From NCBI GenBank assembly GCA_021826655.1, contig JAKAZC010000042.1:1-12170 (forward strand): a stretch of DNA of 12,170 nt, written 5' to 3'. The notes beneath the pieces were generated by a model that ran no database searches, was not told the origin of the DNA, and was given only the letters and a program-made list of their open reading frames with translations. Of the stretch, positions 1-5,591 are shown piece after piece (the stretch's first letter is position 1; each line of letters begins with the position of its first letter). This DNA is from Actinomycetes bacterium (GTDB lineage: Bacteria > Actinomycetota > Acidimicrobiia > Acidimicrobiales > RAAP-2). The position numbers were made by a program, and so were the translations under genes.

Positions 1-2
1 GG

Positions 3-44
3 CCCGGCGACACCGATCGGCCCGAGGCCGTCCCCCGCAAGTGA
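3..44 (+). CDS. Possible 3' tail of an upstream gene (partial)
   Basis: From base 3 an open frame of 13 codons ends at TGA 42-44. The codons mostly end in G or C and read PGDTDRPEAVPRK, a charged, Pro-containing tail like those at the ends of many actinobacterial proteins. Nothing can be said about the protein itself because the rest lies left of the window. A 13-codon open frame is easily found by chance in DNA this GC-rich, so this is only a pointer for whoever sees the neighbouring sequence. Confidence 0.2.
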   Translation, partial: PGDTDRPEAVPRK

Positions 45-146
45 CGCCCCGCCCACCGGACCCGCGGACGGGACCGGTGGGCGAGGCCAGGACGTGCCGG
101 GTCGGGCAAGGCCGAAGGCGAAGGTTCGTCGAGGATTCGGTGCACT

Positions 147-174
147 CGGACGGGTCCGGCGTCGCACCCGTCCG
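147..174. repeat. 9-bp inverted repeat (hairpin)
   Basis: CGGACGGGT at 147-155 is a perfect reverse complement of ACCCGTCCG at 166-174, with a 10-base loop. It lies about 100 bases after the possible gene tail ending at 44, so it could act as a terminator. No T-run follows, as is common in high-GC actinobacteria, so an operator or chance pairing is equally possible. Confidence 0.35.
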
Positions 175-245
175 CACGTGGGGACAGCATGCCGACGTGG
201 TCCCACTCGGCGATCACGGTCCGGCGGAAGCAACCCGGCTACCGC

Positions 246-314
246 TCAGAGGTGATGAAGCGCGTACGTGATCCCGAACGAGAACGCCACGATGACCACC
301 GCGGCGACAGCCAC
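246..314 (-). CDS. Possible 22-residue membrane peptide
   Basis: A GTG at 312-314 opens 22 codons ending at TGA (246-248). The product reads as one hydrophobic helix, MAVAAVVIVAFSFGITYALH and then HL. The codons are GC3-rich and the composition differs sharply from the Arg-rich noise frames around it. Against it: the start directly follows an in-frame TAG (315-317), there is no convincing Shine-Dalgarno, and no family is recognised. It could be a genuine small membrane protein, the last helix of a decayed membrane protein, or chance. Confidence 0.2.
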   Translation of the reverse strand: MAVAAVVIVAFSFGITYALHHL

Positions 315-849
315 CTAAAGCGCTGCCCGCCCGGCACGTCCGCCGTGGGCCGACAGCCCCTGCAGGAACCTTCCCTCACCCTGCAGGTGGTCGGCCGGGC
401 TCTGCGGATCAGCCTCGAATCCGCTGCCGGCTTCGGGCCACGTCGCCGGGGGCACGAGATGACCGATCGGCTTCCCGCTGCCCGGGTGCGCGTCGTCCCT
501 GCCGGCGGACCGTCTGACGCGTCTGCGAGAGGTGTTCGGACCCACGGTCACTACCACGGCACGGGATGTCGAAGACGGCTGGCACTCAACCAAATTCAGC
601 CACCCGTCAAAAGGCCCACTCGTGCACAGGTCCTTCGTCGGCCACTCGGTAGGTCCCATCCGGCACCTCGGTCTCGATCCGGGGCGGTTACGTCTCGGAC
701 GCCGCCGTGGCACGGGTTCACCAGGCGGTCACAGGGGACGCACCGGATCGGAGGCGAGGCGAGGCGATCACGGTGCCGACTCGCCGAGTGGATCGGGCCG
801 TCCACCGACGGCGGCGCGTGCCCTCGCACCCGACCGGTCCCGGGGGTGC

Positions 850-1440
850 TCAGCGGGCGTCGCGCCACATCGTGGTGACGGTCGGACCGCCGTCGGGCAG
901 GACGAAGCTGCCGTGATCCACGAAGCCCGCCGAGCGGTATCGCTCAAGGTTGGACGGGTTGGTCGACTCCAGGTAGGCCGCTTGGTGCTCACCGTCGATC
1001 CGCTCCAGGTTGTCGGTCAACAGGGCCATCCCGATACCCCAACCCCGGCAGTCGCTGCGGGTGCCGAAGAGGCTGAGATAGTAGTGGTCCGGGGTGGACG
1101 GACGCTCGGCGGCGAATCGGCCCATCAACAGGTCGGCCCGGCCGACGTCCGGCCCGAGGAGCTCCTGGAGGAGGAGTGCGAGGCGGGCGGCATGGGGCTC
1201 GGCCAGTTCGGGCAGGCCCGGCGGGATCCACAGTGTGGCCGCCGTCGCTCCCTCGGTCATCCACACGCTCCCATAACCGACCGCTCCTTCCAGCAGCAGG
1301 GTCCACACCGCGGCCAGCTGCGCCGGTCGCGACAGCTCATCCGCGAACACCCACGACCAGACCGGGTCGTCCCGGAACGCCCCGGCCAGCGTCATGGCCA
1401 ACTCGGGGAGATCCGCGGCCGTGGCCCGTCGTGCATCCAT
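850..1440 (-). CDS. GNAT-family N-acetyltransferase
   Basis: This 196-residue protein has the size and layout of a single GNAT domain. These enzymes transfer an acetyl group from acetyl-CoA to an amine in the cytoplasm; the substrate cannot be told here. An N-terminal RRATAADLPELAMTLAGAF stretch (about 4-22) is the usual first strand and helix. HYYLSLFGT (119-127) followed by RGWGIG (132-137) is the acetyl-CoA pyrophosphate-binding motif A (R/Q-x-x-G-x-G/A) with the helix ALLTDNLERI. LESTNPSNLERYRSAGF (157-173) matches the conserved C-terminal N-x-x-x-x-Y-x-x-x-GF segment. The frame is open upstream to 1512, but ATG 1440 was chosen because the extra 24 residues are Pro/Arg-rich and the domain begins at 1440; no strong ribosome site decides it. 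It is divergent from the surface-protein operon starting at 1726 and is probably a separate unit. Confidence 0.85.
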   Translation of the reverse strand: MDARRATAADLPELAMTLAGAFRDDPVWSWVFADELSRPAQLAAVWTLLLEGAVGYGSVWMTEGATAATLWIPPGLPELAEPHAARLALLLQELLGPDVGRADLLMGRFAAERPSTPDHYYLSLFGTRSDCRGWGIGMALLTDNLERIDGEHQAAYLESTNPSNLERYRSAGFVDHGSFVLPDGGPTVTTMWRDAR

Positions 1441-1608
1441 GGGGGCAGTCTGTCGTCCCGGAGAGCGATCCGCTGGACGAGGTGCGCAGGGGGCGGCGGG
1501 GCGGGGCTGCATCCGTCATCACGACGCCCGATCCATGGCTTCAGGTCCGGTCCCACCCTGCCGATGGAAGCGATGGGAGCAGTTCGGATCCACGACCGAC
1601 GCTGGTCC
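1441..1608. other. Divergent intergenic region
   Basis: This is the left portion of the gap between the divergently transcribed acetyltransferase and the surface operon. It contains a G-rich tract near 1489-1509. I see no convincing -35/-10 pair for the minus-strand acetyltransferase. Long frames that cross it are shadow translations with Arg/Pro/Ser-rich composition. Confidence 0.4.
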
Positions 1609-1637
1609 TTGACCGGAAAACCCCCTGGTTGTAGGGT
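1609..1637 (+). promoter_or_regulatory. Probable sigma-70-type promoter of the surface operon
   Basis: TTGACC at 1609-1614 is a near-consensus -35 element. After exactly 17 bases it is followed by TAGGGT at 1632-1637, which fits the TANNNT pattern of actinobacterial -10 elements. Transcription would start near 1643-1645, leaving a leader of about 80 bases before the ATG at 1726. It faces the four-gene operon and no better pair was seen in the intergenic region. Confidence 0.6.
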
Positions 1638-1645
1638 CGAAAACA

Positions 1646-1667
1646 GGGCGCATGCGAAGCGGCGCCC
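1646..1667 (+). promoter_or_regulatory. Small hairpin at the start of the leader
   Basis: GGGCGC (1646-1651) pairs perfectly with GCGCCC (1662-1667) around a 10-base loop. It lies just after the predicted transcription start, so it would form a 5'-end stem in the mRNA. I do not recognise a known riboswitch class. It may stabilise the transcript or be coincidental. Confidence 0.3.
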
Positions 1668-1711
1668 ATGTTGGTGAAGGCAGATGCGGATGACCGTGAA
1701 TGAACGACGGC

Positions 1712-1717
1712 GGGAGA
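1712..1717 (+). promoter_or_regulatory. Ribosome binding site that decides the start at 1726
   Basis: GGGAGA lies 8 bases upstream of ATG 1726. The in-frame ATG at 1684 has no comparable site and would add 14 charged residues in front of the signal peptide, so 1726 is preferred. Confidence 0.7.
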
Positions 1718-1725
1718 CGAGTCGA

Positions 1726-2424
1726 ATGAACAAGCACAGCCTGGTCCGGTGGGGGGCCATCCTCCTCGTCGCCGGATCCGTTCTCCTCACCCCGACGGCG
1801 GCCTTCGCCGCCGGCTCGGGGTATACCCCGCCTGCCGGTGGGTCAGGTACCACGGCCACCGGTCTCCCTGGAAGCGTCGTCACCTCCACCACCATCCAAC
1901 CGAGCGGCGGCACGGCGAACGCCACCATCGGGAACAGCACGATCACGGTGACCGTGCCGGCCGGGGCGTTCACCGGCCCCGTCCAGGTCGTCGTCACCGA
2001 CGCCAGCGCGTCGAATGTCACACCTCCTTCCGGAACCACGACGGTCGTGACGTTCGGAGTCGGCTTCTACCAGAACGGCGTGAAGGTGACCGGGACGTTC
2101 CCGGCCGTCACCGTCACGGTCGCCTCACCCTCGATCACCGCCGGCTCGACCGTGTACTTCGTGACCGGATCGGGCCTCCAGCCGGTGAGCGGAGCGGCGG
2201 TGCAGGCGGGGTCGGTGACCGTCACCGTCACCAGTGATCCGGTGGTCGAGGTGGCCACTCCGGTCGGCGCGGCGGCCACGGGTGCCGCCGGAACCGCCAT
2301 TTCCGGGGCGACCTCGGCCCAGACCGGCAAGCCGTTCTACCTCGAGGGACTGCTGGCCGCAGCGCTCACCGCGTTCGGCGCCCTTCTGCTCGTCGCACTC
2401 CGCCTGCGCCGGCGCACCGCCTGA
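1726..2424 (+). CDS. Secreted beta-rich surface protein with sortase-type sorting tail
   Basis: This 232-residue protein begins with a classic Sec signal peptide: basic MNKHSLVRWG, a hydrophobic core at 11-22, and a likely cut after AFA (26-28). The mature part is rich in Thr, Val, Ser and Gly with alternating beta-strand patterns. The segment STITVTVPAGAFTGPVQVVV (71-90) resembles the strand and turn pattern of ZU5-like domains, but I do not claim a family match. The C-terminus has the tripartite form of a cell-wall sorting signal: SAQTG (197-201), KPFYLEG, a hydrophobic helix (about 206-225) and a basic end RLRRRTA. SAQTG differs from the LAxTG motif of class E sortases only in its first residue, and codon TCG would become Leu (TTG) with one base change. 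If it is not a sortase substrate, the tail is simply a membrane anchor. It is the first gene of the operon, with the promoter at 1609-1637. No specific function can be assigned. Confidence 0.8.
   Translation: MNKHSLVRWGAILLVAGSVLLTPTAAFAAGSGYTPPAGGSGTTATGLPGSVVTSTTIQPSGGTANATIGNSTITVTVPAGAFTGPVQVVVTDASASNVTPPSGTTTVVTFGVGFYQNGVKVTGTFPAVTVTVASPSITAGSTVYFVTGSGLQPVSGAAVQAGSVTVTVTSDPVVEVATPVGAAATGAAGTAISGATSAQTGKPFYLEGLLAAALTAFGALLLVALRLRRRTA
2314..2328 (+). other. SAQTG sorting-motif-like pentapeptide
   Basis: Five codons encode Ser-Ala-Gln-Thr-Gly, 31 residues before the C-terminus, followed by a hydrophobic helix and an Arg cluster. The position and downstream layout match LPXTG/LAXTG sorting signals, but the first residue is Ser rather than Leu, so recognition by the nearby sortase is inference. 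Confidence 0.45.
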
Positions 2425-2428
2425 TCTG

Positions 2429-3343
2429 TTGCCGCCGACCCCTCGGGCCCGGCGGCGGTCCGCGCTCGCAGCCGCAGTCGCGCTCGCCCTGGGCGTGGCC
2501 GCGTGCGGTTCCGCCGGCAGCGGGTCGACCACCACCACGGCCGCCACCGTGCAGGCCAGACCGTCCCATGTGTACCCGGGGCCGGCCGGCCTGATCGCCG
2601 GGGCCCAGCCCCAACCCAACGGGTTCATGTGGCTCCTGGCGCGCACCGGCACGACTGCCGACCTCCACGAGCTCAATCTGACCACCGGCAAGATCGACCA
2701 GGTGGTCCCCGCCTCGTCGAGTTCGACCTCGATCTCGCAGTCGCCCTCAGGGGTCATCGGCGTGGGTCTGGCCACCACGGCGACCGGGGCCCTCGAGTTC
2801 CGGAACGGGAGCTCCGGTGCGCTCATCGCCACCGTTCCCATCGGCGCACCGGTGAAGGGGGTGGTGGCCGGGGCCGACGGCACCACCTTCTACGTCCTCG
2901 ACGGCACGACCTCGTCGATGAGCGTGACCCTCGTCAACAATCAGACCGACAAGGTGTCGGTGTCGGTACCGGTGCCCCTCGACACCGTGGCCGTGACCGT
3001 GGACCCCACCGGCCAGACCCTCTCCGCCGTCCGAGCCGACGGCCACGTGGACCAGATCACCCTCGGGACCGGCGCGGTCTCATCGAGCTTCCCCGTCGGG
3101 GTGACGCCGGTCCAGATCGCCAGTGCCGACACCGGGAGCACGCTCTACGTCCTCAAGAGCACGAACGGTGGCGCCGGGTCCGACGTCGGCGTCGTCGACA
3201 CGGCCACCGAATCCCAGACCCGGGCACTGCCCGCGCCCGCCGACAGCGTAGGCCTCCAGGTCTCGCCCGATGGCCGGACCCTCTACCTCGTCGTCGGCAC
3301 CTCGGGCTTCGGCAACGTCCAGACCTTCCCTCTGAGCCCCTGA
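2429..3343 (+). CDS. Lipoprotein with YVTN/YncE-like beta-propeller
   Basis: From TTG 2429 the protein has 304 residues. It starts with a lipoprotein signal peptide: basic TPRARRR, a hydrophobic stretch at 12-23 and lipobox VAAC with Cys26. A Ser/Gly/Thr linker follows. The rest is built of repeating four-strand blades of the YVTN type: LNLTTGKIDQVVP, TFYVLDGTTSSMSVTLVNN, AVTVDPTGQTLSAV, TLYVLKS and QVSPDGRTLYLVV. These are typical of secreted seven-bladed propellers; catalytic activity cannot be inferred and a binding or scaffold role is more likely. The frame is open upstream to 2234, but only a start near 2429 places the signal peptide at the N-terminus. That start lies 4 bases after the preceding stop with no visible Shine-Dalgarno, so translation probably depends on coupling or reinitiation. 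The nearby CTG at 2426 is a less likely alternative start. The product would be anchored on the outer face of the membrane. Confidence 0.75.
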   Translation: MPPTPRARRRSALAAAVALALGVAACGSAGSGSTTTTAATVQARPSHVYPGPAGLIAGAQPQPNGFMWLLARTGTTADLHELNLTTGKIDQVVPASSSSTSISQSPSGVIGVGLATTATGALEFRNGSSGALIATVPIGAPVKGVVAGADGTTFYVLDGTTSSMSVTLVNNQTDKVSVSVPVPLDTVAVTVDPTGQTLSAVRADGHVDQITLGTGAVSSSFPVGVTPVQIASADTGSTLYVLKSTNGGAGSDVGVVDTATESQTRALPAPADSVGLQVSPDGRTLYLVVGTSGFGNVQTFPLSP

Positions 3344-3353
3344 GGCCCCGGGG

Positions 3354-5591
3354 GTGACGGTCCATACCGAACCACCTCAGCACGGGCCCGACGACGGGCG
3401 TACCGACGGTGGATCCCGACCCTCCGACGACGTCGCGGTGCAGGCTGCGGACCCCGACGGACCCGACCCGGAGGTCCCCGTCCCGGTCCGAGCCGACGGG
3501 CCCGACGGGCCGGACGTCGCCGCCGGTCCTCCCCTCACCACGGGTGTCAGCATCGCGGTCGCCCGCACCTGGTGGACGGTGGCCGGACTCACCGTGCTGC
3601 TGTGGGGATTCCAGCTGTTCGGCTATGTCGACATCTACCCGGCCCTGAGCATCGCCGTGGTAGTGCTCGCCGTGTGGGGCCTCGGAACGGTGGTGGCGGT
3701 CTGGCAGCCCCGTACGGTGTCCCCCTGGACCGCCCGGGTCCTCGGGGCGATCACCGTCGGGCTGTCGGTCGGGGCGTTGGTGATCTGGAGCGTCCTCCAG
3801 TTGCTGGCCAAGCCGGCGTACGGCACCGATGAGATCGCCTTCGACCAGTACGCCGCCCAGCTGGTCCGCCACGGGGTCGATCCGTACACCCACTCGATGG
3901 CGCCCGCGTTCTCGCTGTTCCACGTGTCTCCCGACGGCTACACGTTCCTGCTCAACGGCCACACGGTGACGTCGCTCTCGTACCCGGCACTGTCGTTCCT
4001 CGTCTACGTCCCGTTCCTGCTCCTCGGGTGGTCGACCCAGACGGCGGTACTGGTCAACGTCGCGGCCTGGGCCGCGGGCATCGTCGTCGCCTACGTCCTC
4101 CTCCCCCGGTCCGTGCGGCCGCTCGCCATCGTCGTGGGTAGCTTCAGCGTCTACATCAGCTACGCGGTGGGTGGGGTCACCGACGCCCTCTTCGTGCCCC
4201 TCCTGATCGGCGCCGTCTACCGGTGGGACCGGTTCGCCTGGACCCGCGGGCCGTGGGCGTGGCGGGGACCGGTGCTGCTCGGCCTGGCGATGGCGGTCAA
4301 ACAGACCCCGTGGCTGGTCCTTCCCTTCCTGGTGGCCGGGGTGACCATCGAGGCCCGGCGGCTCGGGGCCCGGCGCGCCGGGCTGGGAACGGGCGGCCGC
4401 TACCTGGCCATCGCACTGGTCGCGTTCGCCGTGCCCAACCTCCCGTTCCTCCTGACAGCGCCGCACGCGTGGCTCAGCGGGATACTGACCCCGATCGCCA
4501 GCCACGCCGTGCCCGCCGGGCAGGGACTGATCGGCCTCAGCCTCTACCTCGGTCTCGGCGGAGGGTCACTGACCGCCTACACCATCGCCCTCGTCGTGGT
4601 CTTCGCCGCGCTGTGGCTGGCGTTCGTCGTCACCTATCCGACCCTGAAGGCCTGGGCCGTCGTCGCCCCTGCCCTGGTGCTCTTCTTCTCGGCCCGCTCC
4701 TTCGGCAGCTACCTGGTCACCCTCCTGCCGGCGGCACTGGTGGCCGCCACCACGCTCGGTTCGGGATCGCCCGACACGGCGTCTGCGGGGGGGCGGGCAT
4801 CTGCGGTCGAGCCGCCGCTGTCCCGCCGCACCGTGCGGTGGGTCCTGGGCGGCGCGGTCGTCGCGTCGGCGCTGGCCGTCGGGGCGATCTTCGCCGCACC
4901 GGCGCCCCTGGCCGTGCGCATCACGTCGGTCCGGACGACCGGGCAACTGGCCACGGTGGTGCAACTCGGGGTCGACGTCACCAACACGTCGGGTCGTCCC
5001 CAGACACCTGCGTTCACCGTGGAGAGCGGCGGGCAGCTCACGGCGTTCTGGCTGGCCCAGGGCGGGCCCACCACGCTCCGCCCGGGGCAACGGGCCCACT
5101 ACACCCTCCTCGCCCCCAACTTCTTCGCCCAGCCTCCGATCACCGGAGGCTTCCAGGTCGTCGCGTTCGACTCGTCGCCGGCCAGCGTGAGCCGGTCCGA
5201 CGCCTACCTGCCCACCACGCTCCATCTGGGCATCGATCCGGCCGCCGTCAATCAGGTCGTCCCCATCGGCCAGCCCGTGGTGCTCCGGCTCGAGCTCCTC
5301 GACCACCTCGACCGACCGGTGACCGAGTCGGGCGTGCCCGTCTACCTCGGCCAGGTGATCTACGGCCAGCAGGGCCTGGTCTTCGGCCAGGCCATCATCA
5401 ACCAGGGCCAGGTGGGCCAGACCCCGGTGGTGGCGTACACCGACGGACAGGGAGTGGCCACGTTCACGATCCGGGGCACCCAGCAGTCGGCCGACCCCGT
5501 CTACTTCGAGGCCAACCTGGTCAACCAGCAGCTCTTCTACCCCTACGGGTACTCCGACATCGTGCCCATCCGGTTCGGGTCGGCTCCGTGA
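3354..5591 (+). CDS. GT-C-type membrane glycosyltransferase (GT87/DUF2029-like) with C-terminal beta-domains
   Basis: This 745-residue protein has an acidic, Pro/Asp/Gly-rich cytoplasmic tail (1-65) and then about ten to twelve membrane helices (about 70-465). The first large extracytoplasmic loop carries GTDEIAFDQYAAQLVRHGVD (157-176) followed by PY, then SLSYPALSFL. This acidic-loop plus DPY...YP pattern, and MAVKQTPWLVLPF (313-325), are typical of GT-C enzymes of the GT87/DUF2029 type, which use polyprenyl-phosphate sugars and build envelope glycans. Asp159, Glu160 and Asp164 are candidate catalytic acids. A further helix (about 495-515) leads into some 230 residues with strand-rich, Ig-like patterns (VQLGVDVTNTSGRP; VVLRLELLDHLDRPV; TDGQGVATFTI), predicted to lie outside the membrane. 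GTG 3354 lies 10 bases after the previous stop, with GAGG at 3342-3345. Sugar and acceptor are unknown; a non-catalytic GT-C relative is possible. Confidence 0.75.
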   Translation: MTVHTEPPQHGPDDGRTDGGSRPSDDVAVQAADPDGPDPEVPVPVRADGPDGPDVAAGPPLTTGVSIAVARTWWTVAGLTVLLWGFQLFGYVDIYPALSIAVVVLAVWGLGTVVAVWQPRTVSPWTARVLGAITVGLSVGALVIWSVLQLLAKPAYGTDEIAFDQYAAQLVRHGVDPYTHSMAPAFSLFHVSPDGYTFLLNGHTVTSLSYPALSFLVYVPFLLLGWSTQTAVLVNVAAWAAGIVVAYVLLPRSVRPLAIVVGSFSVYISYAVGGVTDALFVPLLIGAVYRWDRFAWTRGPWAWRGPVLLGLAMAVKQTPWLVLPFLVAGVTIEARRLGARRAGLGTGGRYLAIALVAFAVPNLPFLLTAPHAWLSGILTPIASHAVPAGQGLIGLSLYLGLGGGSLTAYTIALVVVFAALWLAFVVTYPTLKAWAVVAPALVLFFSARSFGSYLVTLLPAALVAATTLGSGSPDTASAGGRASAVEPPLSRRTVRWVLGGAVVASALAVGAIFAAPAPLAVRITSVRTTGQLATVVQLGVDVTNTSGRPQTPAFTVESGGQLTAFWLAQGGPTTLRPGQRAHYTLLAPNFFAQPPITGGFQVVAFDSSPASVSRSDAYLPTTLHLGIDPAAVNQVVPIGQPVVLRLELLDHLDRPVTESGVPVYLGQVIYGQQGLVFGQAIINQGQVGQTPVVAYTDGQGVATFTIRGTQQSADPVYFEANLVNQQLFYPYGYSDIVPIRFGSAP

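Larger units (their letters stand above)
45..849. other. Gene-poor stretch with no supportable protein gene
   Basis: About 800 bases lie between the possible upstream gene tail and the acetyltransferase stop codon. Long open frames cross it on both strands (189-878 plus, 315-713 minus, 596-868 minus), but their translations are Arg/Pro/Gly/Ser-rich and show no domain, signal peptide or recognisable motif. Short runs look more protein-like, for example a 22-residue hydrophobic minus-strand peptide (246-314) and a minus-strand peptide ending VHEWAF (stop at about 597-599 on the plus scale), but stops soon interrupt them. I see no tRNA T-loop consensus. The stretch may be regulatory, decayed coding DNA, or hold an RNA gene I cannot recognise. 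Confidence 0.5.

Noticed and set aside
45..849. tRNA or known riboswitch in the gene-poor stretch
   Set aside because: No GGTTCRANYCC-type T-loop with matching stems was found on either strand, and no riboswitch consensus was recognised.
532..1677. 381-residue plus-strand open frame
   Set aside because: It is antisense to the acetyltransferase, which has clear motifs, and runs through both flanking intergenic regions.
1392..2039. 215-residue minus-strand open frame across the promoter region
   Set aside because: It is antisense to the signal-peptide protein and covers the promoter. Its hydrophobic part mirrors the Val/Thr-rich repeats of the real gene.
3153..4505. 450-residue minus-strand open frame
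   Set aside because: It lies antisense to the lipoprotein and GT-C genes. The translation is a low-complexity mix of Arg, Gly, Asp and His.
4223..5587. Upstream half of the long plus-strand frame that contains the DUF2079 gene
   Set aside because: It is out of frame with, and overlaps, the GT-C gene, and reads as Arg/Pro/Gly-rich noise. Family-like sequence begins only after the GTG at 5588.
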